Virus record (IMG/VR): IMGVR_UViG_3300007523_000064
Span: 1 to 28,047 of that record
Origin: a virus
Direction: 5' to 3' (one strand)
Length of the DNA: 28,047 bases
This document shows positions 6,704-14,853 of this stretch, one piece after another. Position numbers and translations under genes: made by a program. Numbering within the stretch: the first letter of the stretch is position 1; every line of letters starts with the position of its first letter. A model generated the notes under the pieces. The model searched no databases, was not told the DNA's origin, and was given only the letters and a program-made list of their open reading frames with translations.

Positions 6704-7377
6704 CGATCCTGTCGACCTGGGCGCCAGCCGACGAGGCGACGTCCGGCCGGCTGTTCCGCGAGGGTGTCGCCAAGCACTGGGGCGGCTTCCGCTTCGTGGG
6801 CGAGGACGAGATCCTGATGGACGCTGCCGTGCGAGCCTTCCGCGAGCGCGAGGCGGACGAGCACACCAGCAACCGGGCCGACCTCCACCGCGGCGTCCTC
6901 AAGTGGTCGTGGAAGGTGTTCGCGCTGACGGCGCCGCCCATCCCCGAAGACGGCTGGCTGGTGTGGATCGACGGCGACGTCGAGTTCCTGGCGACCCCAA
7001 CGCCTGACTTCCTGCGCTCCGCCATGCCAGAGTGGGCCGACGTGGCATTCCTGGGGCGACCCTGGGCCTACGCCTCCGAGACCGGGTTCATGGCCTACCA
7101 TGTCCGCCGGCCGAAGGTGTGCGACCTGCTCGCCAAGATGCGCGAGACCTACCTCGGCGGCAAGTTCCGCCAACTCGCCGAGTGGGGTGACGCCGGAGTG
7201 TTCGACGCCTGCCGGCAGGGAATGGGCCTACGCGAGCATGACCTGTCGGAGCACTGTCCCGAGGGGGACTTGCACGTGTGGCCGCAGACGATCTTGGGGG
7301 CGTTCATGCGGCACAACAAGGGACCACAGCGGAAGCGCGATGCCTATGGGTGCGCGGAATCCGGACACATTCGGTAG
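6682..7377 (+). CDS. Putative glycosyltransferase with a DxD motif
   Basis: A 231-residue protein with the metal-binding DxD type motif in LVWIDGDVEFLATP (93-106, D97 and D99), set after a hydrophobic strand as in GT-A fold transferases. Downstream LGRPWAYASETGFMAYHV (124-141) resembles the acceptor-side segment of phage-encoded relatives, in which an ETGF turn lies near the active site. The N-terminus VAILSTWAPADEATSG could be the first nucleotide-binding strand. The start overlaps the preceding gene by 22 bases. It ends 12 bases before the portal gene and so closes the sugar cassette. Donor, acceptor and activity are not readable from the sequence. Confidence 0.55.
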   Translation: MAALDEVAILSTWAPADEATSGRLFREGVAKHWGGFRFVGEDEILMDAAVRAFREREADEHTSNRADLHRGVLKWSWKVFALTAPPIPEDGWLVWIDGDVEFLATPTPDFLRSAMPEWADVAFLGRPWAYASETGFMAYHVRRPKVCDLLAKMRETYLGGKFRQLAEWGDAGVFDACRQGMGLREHDLSEHCPEGDLHVWPQTILGAFMRHNKGPQRKRDAYGCAESGHIR

Positions 7378-7389
7378 ACTGCCGCCGCG

Positions 7390-8739
7390 ATGGCACAAGA
7401 ACTCCGCCTGCGGAACCAGTCTCAGCAGCTCTACGTCCGGGCGTTGTCATCGGCCTACCGAAACAACGTCCAACTCTTCGACCCGTCGGTCTGGTTACTG
7501 CGCGACCCGGATGCCGAAGAGTCGATGTTGCGGGACGCCGACATTGCTCACGCGGTCGGCTACCGGCGCCACCTGATCGCCGGTCGGCAGTGGGCACTCA
7601 CCCCTCGCCATGACGGCAACGACGGCGGTGACCTTGCGGTAGAGGTGGGCACCGAATTGCTCGGATGCATCCGCCACTTCACCCAGGCGCGGCTCAACCT
7701 GGCGCGTGCCTTCTTCAGCGGCAGTCGGTTCGCTCGCATCCACGGCACGCCGCGGGTGATGTCGATCGGCGACGGCCGGCCGCGCACGTGGTGGGTTCCG
7801 GTGCGTCTCGAAGACTGCGACAAGAGGATGTTCCGCGTGGTGCCGAAGATCGACGGCAAGAAGATTCACGCGCACTGGGAGCGGTGGAACATCGCGTCGC
7901 AGGACTGGGAGGTTGAGACTATCGCCGATTCGGTGGCGACCATTCGCCACGTCTACCAAGACGACCAGGCGACGCTGGGCCACGGTCGCGCACTGCGCGA
8001 GGCCCTCGGCTGGTGGTGGTACGCAAAGGAGCATGTTTTCCAGGAATCGTTGCAGGCTGTTGAGCGGTTCGCGCAGGGGATCATCGCGGCGAAGGTCGAC
8101 GGGATCCGCGACGCCGAGACCGGGTTACCGAACGCTGAATTGATCGCAGACTGGACCGACGTGCTAACTGACTTGCGTTCGCGGCATGTGCTGGTGTTCG
8201 ACAAGTCGGACGATGTCGAGATCATCAGCGGTAACTCGGAGGGCTATCAGCTGCTGAAGGACATCCGCGGTGAACTTCGCTCGACGATCTTCACGCTGGT
8301 CCTCGGCGCAAACCTGACGACCGGTGCATCCGAGGGCGGCAGCTACGCGCTCGCCGAGATCCAGGAGAACAGCACCGAGGCACTGATCCAATACGACCGC
8401 GAGACGTTGCAGGAAACGCTGACCGACGATCTGATCGGATGCGTGTGGCATCGGAATCATGCCAACCTCGTCGAGCTTGGCATCGTCGAAGAGAAGCCCA
8501 GGTTCAACATCACGCAAGAGAAGAGGCAGGATCCGAAGGAGCGCGCGGAAGTGGCATCGGTGCTGAACGCCATGGGCGTCGCGTTGAGTGCCACCGACGT
8601 CTACGAGCAGACGGGATTCCGCAAGCCAGAGGGTGACGAGGAGGTCATCGCGGGGCGCGTCGAGCCTTCGCCATTGGCGGCGATGGGGTTCCAGCCCGGC
8701 GCTGGTGGCGACCAGTTCGGTGCTGGGGTATCCGCATGA
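7390..8739 (+). CDS. Portal protein, Mu gp29-like (DUF935)
   Basis: A 449-residue protein forming the dodecameric ring at one capsid vertex, through which DNA enters and to which the tail attaches. Family features include the early LLRDPDAEESMLRDADIAHAVGYRR-type segment, split here around residues 37-61, where the helix before IAGRQWALTP leads into the wing. A central segment, HGRALREALGWWWYAKEHVF, reads like the Mu portal signature, and LTTGASEGGSYALAEI then ALIQYDRETLQETLTDDLI lies in the crown-proximal helices. Length is a little under Mu gp29. Its stop overlaps the head morphogenesis start as ATGA. The ATG at 7390 has no obvious ribosome binding site, so it may depend on readthrough from the preceding gene 12 bases away. 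Confidence 0.9.
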   Translation: MAQELRLRNQSQQLYVRALSSAYRNNVQLFDPSVWLLRDPDAEESMLRDADIAHAVGYRRHLIAGRQWALTPRHDGNDGGDLAVEVGTELLGCIRHFTQARLNLARAFFSGSRFARIHGTPRVMSIGDGRPRTWWVPVRLEDCDKRMFRVVPKIDGKKIHAHWERWNIASQDWEVETIADSVATIRHVYQDDQATLGHGRALREALGWWWYAKEHVFQESLQAVERFAQGIIAAKVDGIRDAETGLPNAELIADWTDVLTDLRSRHVLVFDKSDDVEIISGNSEGYQLLKDIRGELRSTIFTLVLGANLTTGASEGGSYALAEIQENSTEALIQYDRETLQETLTDDLIGCVWHRNHANLVELGIVEEKPRFNITQEKRQDPKERAEVASVLNAMGVALSATDVYEQTGFRKPEGDEEVIAGRVEPSPLAAMGFQPGAGGDQFGAGVSA

Positions 8740-9695
8740 TCGACCTGGACCGATGGCTGGAATCGCTGTCGGGGCGGCATGCTCGGCACTACACATCGGC
8801 CGTCCATGACATGGTCGTCGCAATGGCGCGCGGTAACAGGTACGGCGTTGTTGATGCGCGAACGAAGCTGGAGCGCGTCATCACCGACACGATGGCGATG
8901 GCCGAGATCGTCGGGGCCTCGATGGCGCTGCGCAGTGCAGCGGCGGTGTTCGCAGGCGGACAGTTTCGCAAGGTGGACGATGCTGCGCACTGCCTGCGGT
9001 TCTCGACGTCAACCACTCAGGACATCCTCCCGCGCGTTACGTTCGACGAGGCCGTGCAGGACATGATCGACCGCACGCCGGTGACAATCCGCGACGCCGC
9101 GCAGCGGACCGCGCGACGCATCTCGCAGATCTACAGCGAGGGGCATATGGTCGCGTTCGTGCGGTCGGCGGAACAGGCCGTGACTGAACGGGTGCGCGAC
9201 CTGATCGCGGCAGCGATTCGTGACGGCACCGAGGAGATCGGCGTCGGTCGCATGATCCGCACCAGCGTCGAAAAGATCCGAACGGCAACCGCGGCGTGGT
9301 CCGAGGGCTACTCGCGGATGGCGTTCAGAACGAACCTCAACACGGCGGTGACCGCTGGCAGGTTCCGACAGGCGCAAGACCCCGACATCAAGGCAGTGAT
9401 GCCGTGCTTTCAGTTCCACGCCGTGGGCGACGATGACACGCGTGACAACCATCGCCTGATGGACGGTCGCATCTTTCTTGTCGACAATCCGGTCTGGAAC
9501 AAGCTCGCGCCGCCGCTGGGCTACAACTGTCGATGCCGCGTGGTGTCGATGTCGCGGCCGATGCTCGACCGCATGGGGCGCGTAGGCGCTGACGGAAGCA
9601 TCCTGGAGGACCGTGTTCCGGCCGGCGCGCTCGCAGACCCAGGCTTCCGCCACGGTGGGCGACCCGATCTGCTACTGGCGAGCGCCGCGCAGTGA
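8736..9695 (+). CDS. Head morphogenesis protein, Mu F / SPP1 gp7-like
   Basis: A 319-residue minor head protein that associates with the portal and assists early capsid assembly or DNA ejection. The diagnostic C-terminal module is clear: DDDTRDNHRLMDGRIF (232-247), then NKLAPPLGYNCRCRVV (255-270) with the paired cysteines C265 and C267. The N-terminal two thirds are largely helical and poorly conserved, as is usual. The start overlaps the portal stop in ATGA, matching the invariant portal then Mu F order in Mu-like head clusters. The ending LLLASAAQ overlaps the next gene by four bases. Confidence 0.92.
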   Translation: MIDLDRWLESLSGRHARHYTSAVHDMVVAMARGNRYGVVDARTKLERVITDTMAMAEIVGASMALRSAAAVFAGGQFRKVDDAAHCLRFSTSTTQDILPRVTFDEAVQDMIDRTPVTIRDAAQRTARRISQIYSEGHMVAFVRSAEQAVTERVRDLIAAAIRDGTEEIGVGRMIRTSVEKIRTATAAWSEGYSRMAFRTNLNTAVTAGRFRQAQDPDIKAVMPCFQFHAVGDDDTRDNHRLMDGRIFLVDNPVWNKLAPPLGYNCRCRVVSMSRPMLDRMGRVGADGSILEDRVPAGALADPGFRHGGRPDLLLASAAQ

Positions 9696-9910
9696 CAAAG
9701 CCGTGGAGCGAGCTGCGCGAAGAACTCGAGCGACTCGTCTTCGCGCGCGGTGTGACCAACGTCTCGCATCTGATCCCCGCCGGCCGCAGCACGGTCTACC
9801 GGATCATCAACGGCGACACGCAGACGCCTTGCCGAGCGATTCAGAGCGGCGTCGAGCGTCTGGTGCGCGAATACAGATTGTCCAAGGTGGCACACCAAGA
9901 CGATTCGTAG
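9692..9910 (+). CDS. Small helix-turn-helix protein
   Basis: A 72-residue basic protein with a GTG start overlapping the previous stop (GTGA). Residues 21-58 look like a helix-turn-helix: NVSHLIPAGRSTVYRIING forms the likely turn and recognition helix, followed by a helix RAIQSGVERLVREY. This resembles the compact DNA-binding domains of XRE-type or transposase-like proteins, but the family is not certain. A DNA-binding protein lodged between a minor head gene and the protease gene is unusual. It could regulate late genes, bind DNA during packaging, or be a structural protein with a borrowed fold. Confidence 0.55.
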   Translation: MTKPWSELREELERLVFARGVTNVSHLIPAGRSTVYRIINGDTQTPCRAIQSGVERLVREYRLSKVAHQDDS

Positions 9911-9940
9911 TCGCTGGACGGGTGGCTAGTCGTATGGGTC

Positions 9941-11293
9941 GTGGCGACCCTCACACCGACCATCGCAGGCTACCAAGCGACCCGCTCAGGCGATGAACTG
10001 ATCATCCATCGGGTTCCGATCTTTTGCACATGCGTGCGCGGCGACCTCACGTTCAACGAGGCTTGGGTGGCTGCAGCGATCGCCAGGGCGAGGCTATCCG
10101 AGGCCGAGGGATACTTCCCGCCGCTGCATATTCGCCACCACGAGCACGGCACTGAGACGCGCGCTGCTGGCTACTTCCGCATCGAGGGATCCGAGCCGAT
10201 CACGCTCAAGGGCAAGACGCGCATCGCGATCATGGCCGAGCTGGTCGTGACCGACCCGATGGCGCAGGCCGACATCCTGGCGAAGCGCCTGCTGTATCGC
10301 TCGGTCGAGATCCTGGACCCGGACATCCCGTCGATCGACTCGCTGGCGCTGCTCGACCACGAGGTTCCCTACCTGGAGCTTCCGCTCCTGATGGTCTCTG
10401 ACCTCGACGAGCGCAGCGGCGGCTATCGCAGCTTTCAAGTGGTGTGCGAATCCGCCGGTGAGCGGGTCGCCTACTTCCGCCGCGGGTCTCCCGCGCACAC
10501 ATCGTTTCGCGAGGACAACATGACAGCGACAGCGACCAAGAAGAAGCCCGCGACCGATTTCGGCGCAGGCGTCAAATTCGAGCAGCACGACGGCGACGAC
10601 GGGCCGCCGCCGAAGAAGAAGGAGGGCGACGGCGATGGCAAGGACGAGGACATGGAGGCCGATGGCGGCGCCGACGTCAAAGCCATCTGCGAGGCGATCG
10701 AATCGGGCGAGATCAGCGTCGCCGACATGGCCGCGATCATGGCCGCGATCCAGGCGCAGCAGTCCGAAGGACAAACCGAAGACCAGACGCCCGCGCCAGC
10801 AGCGGTGCCAGGAGCCGAGAGCATGAAGGCGAAGACCAACGATGACATGACCGTCAAGATGGCGGCACTCCAGGGCCAGAACGAGGCCCTCAAGGCGCGG
10901 CTCGACGCGCGCGACGCTGAGGAAGTCCGCAAGGACGACGTCAACGCCGCAATGAAGCGGCTCGAAGGTCGCCCACTCGGTGCCGACCTGCGCGGTCGCC
11001 TGATGTCCTTCCACAAGGAGCACGGCGCCAAGGCATTCGGCCCATACGTCGAGGCGATGGCGCAGGCTGTCGGCGTCGTCGGTGATGACGACAGCGCCGC
11101 CGAGGCGTTCCGCGGTCACGCCGGCAAGGTGCCGGAAGTGGCGATGAAGTACCAGGACCAGGGGACCGACGCGGTGGACCGCGCGGCCAGGTTCGCGAAG
11201 GATTGGCAAGAACTGCAAGGCACCGGACTCACGGTGACGCAGGAACGCTACGTCGCAGGATGCATGGCGCGCTTTGCCGCGAAGGTGAACTGA
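9941..11293 (+). CDS. Capsid maturation protease fused to scaffold protein
   Basis: A 450-residue protein expected to guide capsid assembly and then digest the scaffold. The first ~190 residues look like a Mu I-type phage protease: FPPLHIRHHEHGTE, then AAGYFRI, RIAIMAELVVTDP and LLYRSVEILDPDI, echoing the pattern of His near a glycine-rich strand and a late RSVEI segment. Catalytic residues are not assigned with certainty. From about 194 the chain changes character: Lys-rich, then strongly acidic (DGDGKDEDMEADGG), then Ala/Gln-rich, then a probable coiled coil around 305-345 and a helical C-terminus, as expected for a scaffold. The GTG at 9941 has a weak ribosome site. The major head gene lies two genes downstream, as in other phage head clusters. 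Confidence 0.7.
   Translation: MATLTPTIAGYQATRSGDELIIHRVPIFCTCVRGDLTFNEAWVAAAIARARLSEAEGYFPPLHIRHHEHGTETRAAGYFRIEGSEPITLKGKTRIAIMAELVVTDPMAQADILAKRLLYRSVEILDPDIPSIDSLALLDHEVPYLELPLLMVSDLDERSGGYRSFQVVCESAGERVAYFRRGSPAHTSFREDNMTATATKKKPATDFGAGVKFEQHDGDDGPPPKKKEGDGDGKDEDMEADGGADVKAICEAIESGEISVADMAAIMAAIQAQQSEGQTEDQTPAPAAVPGAESMKAKTNDDMTVKMAALQGQNEALKARLDARDAEEVRKDDVNAAMKRLEGRPLGADLRGRLMSFHKEHGAKAFGPYVEAMAQAVGVVGDDDSAAEAFRGHAGKVPEVAMKYQDQGTDAVDRAARFAKDWQELQGTGLTVTQERYVAGCMARFAAKVN
10520..11293 (+). CDS. Nested scaffold protein from an internal start
   Basis: Inside the protease/scaffold gene, in the same frame, an ATG at 10520-10522 follows GAGG at 10511-10514 with a five-base spacer, a better site than that of the full-length gene. 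It falls exactly where the protein changes from the protease-like part to the Lys-rich, acidic and coiled-coil scaffold part. The product would be 257 residues beginning MTATATKKKP. Nested scaffold genes sharing the C-terminus of the protease are well known in lambda (C and Nu3) and Mu. The call rests on the ribosome site and domain boundary; it has not been tested. Confidence 0.55.
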   Translation: MTATATKKKPATDFGAGVKFEQHDGDDGPPPKKKEGDGDGKDEDMEADGGADVKAICEAIESGEISVADMAAIMAAIQAQQSEGQTEDQTPAPAAVPGAESMKAKTNDDMTVKMAALQGQNEALKARLDARDAEEVRKDDVNAAMKRLEGRPLGADLRGRLMSFHKEHGAKAFGPYVEAMAQAVGVVGDDDSAAEAFRGHAGKVPEVAMKYQDQGTDAVDRAARFAKDWQELQGTGLTVTQERYVAGCMARFAAKVN

Positions 11294-11294
11294 T

Positions 11295-11786
11295 ATGGCC
11301 GACAGAACCACAACCAAGATAATCGAGACTCGCCCCAGTGCAGGTCGCGATTCATTCCCGATCGCGGACGGCGTCACCGTCGCCGCTGGCACGCTCGTGC
11401 AGCTCGAGGCCGGATTCCTCAACCACTGGGACGACAGCGCCTCGGACGACGTGTTTGTCGGCATCGTCATCGGTGGCGAGGACCGCGCTGGCGATGGCAT
11501 CATCATCGGCGAGACATCGGACACACCCGACCCGAGGGCGTTCGTCGATACGAGCGGTGTCATCCTGATGCACCTTGACAGCATCAACGGCACGCCGTCG
11601 CAGGCGAAGGTCGGTGACCTCATCTACTGCGACGACAGCGACACCGACAACATGGACCTTCAGGCGTCCGGAAATACCAACGCAATCGGTGTGCTGTGGG
11701 AGTTCCGCAGCACCACGGACTGCGACGTGAAGCTCTTCACGCCGGCCGAATACATCGCGGTCAACTACGAGTCGGCGGGGACGTAA
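11295..11786 (+). CDS. Putative head decoration / capsid cement protein
   Basis: A 163-residue protein directly between the scaffold and major head genes, the usual place for a decoration protein. It is rich in beta-forming residues and short turns with many Asp, Gly and Thr (for example DGVTVAAGTLVQLEAG and FVGIVIGGEDRAGDG), compatible with a compact barrel that caps capsid symmetry axes and strengthens the shell. A segment near the start (GRDSFPIADGVTVAAGTLVQ) resembles the opening beta strands of DUF2190-like cement proteins, but that match is from memory. No enzymatic motif is visible. Confidence 0.6.
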   Translation: MADRTTTKIIETRPSAGRDSFPIADGVTVAAGTLVQLEAGFLNHWDDSASDDVFVGIVIGGEDRAGDGIIIGETSDTPDPRAFVDTSGVILMHLDSINGTPSQAKVGDLIYCDDSDTDNMDLQASGNTNAIGVLWEFRSTTDCDVKLFTPAEYIAVNYESAGT

Positions 11787-11789
11787 GCC

Positions 11790-12791
11790 ATGGCAACCAT
11801 TCTCAGCAACAACCTCCTGATCAACGGGCTCCGCCAGGAGTTCTCGGACACCTACGGAGCGATTCGCAATCGGCAGTCTGACAGTCGTCTGTCTATCGTG
11901 ATGGACACCGTCGTGGCGACCAACCGGAACCACGACTTTGCCTACCTCACCGCTGCGCCGCACATGGCCTACTGGGAGCGTGGCACGTCCATCCCCACGG
12001 ATGCCATGGACTCGGTCCAGTTCAACGTCCGGGTCTACGAGTGGGCGCGCCGCGTTCCGTGGTCCAAGTGGGACCGCGAGGACGACCAGACACAGTCGTT
12101 GTTCGATATGGCGCGCATGGCCGGCGAGTCGGCGGCGCTTCTCGACGAGCGGCTGTTCTTCGACCTGCTGACGAACACCGCGACCAACCTGCCGGCGATC
12201 CCGAACGCCCCGGACGGCGCGGCGTTGTTCACCAGCAACACGCGCTTCGCCGCGTCTGGCGGTAATCAGCTCTCCGGCGGCGGCGTCACGACCATTCACG
12301 ACGTCCGCAACGACTACTACGCTGCCATCGAGCAGTTCATGGCCTACCAGGACGGCAAGGGCCAGCCCCTGCTGTCGAAGGAGACTATCGAGGGTGGAAC
12401 GCTGCTCATCCACGCTGCGGCGGACACCGAGGTGTTCGAGGAGACCTTCCTACAGCAGCGTCAGGTTGTCGGCGTAGACAATGCAGGGGCGATCGGTGGC
12501 ACCGTCGTCGCGGCCGGCGCATCTACCAACATGTTCCGCGATGCGTCTCGCAACGTGGTTCTGTGGGGCACGCCGCGTCTGGCAACTGGCGATTGGTATG
12601 TCTTCCTGCAGAAGCCGCCGAAGAAGGCGACGTTCATCTTGGACCGCAAAGGCGTTCAGGAGTTCTCCTCGCTCGAAGGCGACAACAACGGCGACCATAC
12701 CCGCGACACGGCGGAGGAATACATCCAGTGGGAGCGCCGGGCCGGCGCTGGCATCGCGCTTCCGTTCGGCGCGATCATGATCAACAACTGA
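11790..12791 (+). CDS. Major head protein, Mu T-like
   Basis: A 333-residue protein that builds the capsid shell (HK97 fold). It opens ILSNNLLINGLRQEFSDTYG, followed by an acidic/aromatic stretch around residues 55-85 with DAMDSVQFNVRVYEWARRVP, typical of Mu-like major head subunits. A central portion LDERLFFDLLTNT is followed by LFTSNTRFAASGGNQLSGGG, matching the Mu T motif in which an LF segment precedes a glycine-rich loop. The C-terminus RAGAGIALPFGAIMINN is also characteristic. Length is close to Mu T. The ATG is three bases after the previous stop. A gap of about 100 bases follows with no clear terminator. Confidence 0.85.
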   Translation: MATILSNNLLINGLRQEFSDTYGAIRNRQSDSRLSIVMDTVVATNRNHDFAYLTAAPHMAYWERGTSIPTDAMDSVQFNVRVYEWARRVPWSKWDREDDQTQSLFDMARMAGESAALLDERLFFDLLTNTATNLPAIPNAPDGAALFTSNTRFAASGGNQLSGGGVTTIHDVRNDYYAAIEQFMAYQDGKGQPLLSKETIEGGTLLIHAAADTEVFEETFLQQRQVVGVDNAGAIGGTVVAAGASTNMFRDASRNVVLWGTPRLATGDWYVFLQKPPKKATFILDRKGVQEFSSLEGDNNGDHTRDTAEEYIQWERRAGAGIALPFGAIMINN

Positions 12792-12889
12792 TCGGCAGAC
12801 GCTGAGCAGACATCCTGGCCGGCGTCCCATCGTCTGGGGCGGCGGCCTGCTTCACATACAGACGACATTGAACTAGGAAGAGCCCTGGA

Positions 12890-13498
12890 ATGACGACGAT
12901 GGACACGACGACGAAGAAGATGGACGCAGGCAAAAGCCTGCGTAGTTTGACCAAGAAGACCCCCGGTAGCGCACTCGTTACCAACCTCGGAAAGCACTCG
13001 GCGGGCGTCTCCAAGCAATACGCCTACTGGATCGGAACGCTGCCAGGGGCGCCCACGGAGGGCATCAACTGCGCCGGCATCGACTTCCCCAAGATGACTG
13101 AGCAGGTCATCGGCAAGGGACGCGACACGAGGCGTATTCCCCGGATCGGCAGCATCCGACATCTGGCAGAAGACCAGATCGACATGCTGAGAGATCGGCT
13201 GCCGGCCAACGTGGTGAGATTCCATGGGCCGGAACTCGATCACGACATGAGAGGCACGTTGGAGGATCTCGAGAAGCCGCGCCGCAAGGGGCACCTGATC
13301 CGCATCCCAACCGAGGAGCAGCTTGATGCCGCCAAGACGCGCGGGCGCACGCTGCGACGCTACGTCGCCGGCAGTCACGACGAGCCGGCGGCGAAGTTCA
13401 TGTTCGCTCTGCTGTGCGAGAACCAGAAGAACCCATCCCCTGGGTCGGTGTATCCCGAACCACTTTCGGAGACCGGGCTCGAATGGCCCGAGGACTAG
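12890..13498 (+). CDS. Hypothetical protein of the head region
   Basis: A 202-residue protein that I do not recognise. The N-terminus is Thr/Lys-rich with a low-complexity feel (TTMDTTTKKMDAGK). It is basic in the middle, with RRKGHLIRIPTEEQLDAAK and RTLRRYVAG toward the C-terminus, then ends acidic (LSETGLEWPED). No membrane segment or catalytic motif is seen. Position after the major head protein suggests a head-associated or connector role, as in Mu-like phages where small genes follow T. It follows a gap of about 100 bases, with AGGAAG upstream of the ATG, so it could be independently expressed. Confidence 0.5.
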   Translation: MTTMDTTTKKMDAGKSLRSLTKKTPGSALVTNLGKHSAGVSKQYAYWIGTLPGAPTEGINCAGIDFPKMTEQVIGKGRDTRRIPRIGSIRHLAEDQIDMLRDRLPANVVRFHGPELDHDMRGTLEDLEKPRRKGHLIRIPTEEQLDAAKTRGRTLRRYVAGSHDEPAAKFMFALLCENQKNPSPGSVYPEPLSETGLEWPED

Positions 13499-13504
13499 CG
13501 ACCA

Positions 13505-14839
13505 ATGAGCGGAACCCCAACCGAAGCCGAGATTCAGACCCAGTGGAAAGCTGCCATTGCCATCCTGGAGGACACGCGCGAGCTGGCGGACAATGTCATG
13601 GCCGGCGCGTCGGGCTACTTCGACGACTTGCAGCAGGCGCTCGAAGGCGAGTACACGCCCGCCGGTCTGTCGGGTGCGGTGCAACGGTTCCGCGACACAA
13701 TGTCGTCCCTCATCGAGTCGTCGCGCGCGCTGGAGTTTCTCGCGCCCATCCTCTACGAATACTCGCGGGTGTTCACGACGGGGGACGGCTACACGGATCT
13801 CTTCGAGATCGCCAAGGCACTGTGGGAGCATCTCGACGGCAGCTCCGCAACTGTCGAGTCGCGAAACATCACCTACGGGACGCCGTCGAACACTGCCGGC
13901 AACGTCGGCAACGGTGCGATGTCCCGCATGACGGTCGACGAGGCCGGATCAAACCTGGAATCCTGCTACGTCGAGGTGAAGTCATTCCGCTGCCGCCTGG
14001 ACCAGAACAGCGGCGTGAAGGAAGAGGCCGAGGTTTTTGACTTCGTCGGCGAGGCGGCGTCACAGGACGGGCTGCTGCGCGGCGCGACCGGCAGCAGCAC
14101 GTTGCTTCGGACGTCAGTCACGAGCCTCAGCGCGCGCCCTGGCCGCGGCGGCAGTCTGCTGCACAACGGCAGCTTCTCGGACTACTCGGCGACCGCCACA
14201 CCGAAGTTCCGCGGTTGGACGGAGACCGCTGGCGGAGCGAACATCGCGCAGGACACGACGAACTTCTATCGCTCGTTTCCGGGCGCGAGCGTGGACGGCA
14301 GCCTCAAGATCACGGGTGGCAGTGGCACGGTGACGTTGACGCAGAACCTCGAAGACATGGCGACGCGGCGGCTCAACCCGGACGCGCCCTACTTCCTTCG
14401 GGTGATGCTGAACAAGTCGGTCGGATCTGCGCTGGGAGGCACCGTCAACTTGAAGCTCGGGTCTCAGACGGTGTCCGTCGCCATCTCGGCGCTGTCGTCA
14501 GGCTGGAATGAACTCATCATCCCGCTCAACAAGGACTGCTGGTTCCGCAACTTCAACGTGGACCCATTCACCGTCGTCATCGAGTGGAGTCAGGGCACGG
14601 CCAGCGGATACCTGCTCGTCGACGACATGATCTTTCAGGAGATGCAGCGGATCGACGGCACCTACTGGGTGCTGCGTGGCAACCACGCAACGCACTTGCC
14701 TTGGCTCGTGGATGACAAGATCACGGCGACCGACACGGGCGGCGCACCGGGCACGGGCAAGCTGCAATACTGGATGTGGGTGGCCGGGTTGCCGAGTCTT
14801 CCGAACGCCATCGGAGGATCCATCACCGATCCGGTGTAG
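13505..14839 (+). CDS. Virion protein with carbohydrate-binding-like beta-sandwich domain
   Basis: A 444-residue protein. The N-terminal ~190 residues are helical (AAIAILEDTRELADNV, ALEFLAPILYEYSRVF) and look like a virion-attachment part. From about residue 218 the chain becomes a beta-rich module opening LLHNGSFSDYSATATPKFRG, with a downstream W in GWTETAGGAN and a Gly/Thr-rich strand VDGSLKITGGSGTVTLTQNL. This opening (LxNGSF..., then GW) is how CBM4/9-type and related carbohydrate-binding jelly rolls usually start. A tail such as IDGTYWVLRGN follows. A capsid-surface decoration that sticks to glycans is a reasonable inference. It could also be a head fibre. No enzyme motif is seen. Confidence 0.5.
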   Translation: MSGTPTEAEIQTQWKAAIAILEDTRELADNVMAGASGYFDDLQQALEGEYTPAGLSGAVQRFRDTMSSLIESSRALEFLAPILYEYSRVFTTGDGYTDLFEIAKALWEHLDGSSATVESRNITYGTPSNTAGNVGNGAMSRMTVDEAGSNLESCYVEVKSFRCRLDQNSGVKEEAEVFDFVGEAASQDGLLRGATGSSTLLRTSVTSLSARPGRGGSLLHNGSFSDYSATATPKFRGWTETAGGANIAQDTTNFYRSFPGASVDGSLKITGGSGTVTLTQNLEDMATRRLNPDAPYFLRVMLNKSVGSALGGTVNLKLGSQTVSVAISALSSGWNELIIPLNKDCWFRNFNVDPFTVVIEWSQGTASGYLLVDDMIFQEMQRIDGTYWVLRGNHATHLPWLVDDKITATDTGGAPGTGKLQYWMWVAGLPSLPNAIGGSITDPV

Positions 14840-14853
14840 CAACGTGAGGACAC

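Noticed and set aside
10094-11623. A 509-residue open frame on the minus strand opposite the protease/scaffold and decoration genes
   Set aside because: The composition is a shadow of the real frame (Arg, Val, Leu and Ala dominated), it has no domain pattern, and the plus-strand genes have matching operon spacing.
12792-12889. Terminator after the major head gene
   Set aside because: I found CAGACG and CGTCTG about 30 bases apart, but the arms are short, the loop is long and there is no T run. I saw nothing else in this gap of about 100 bases.
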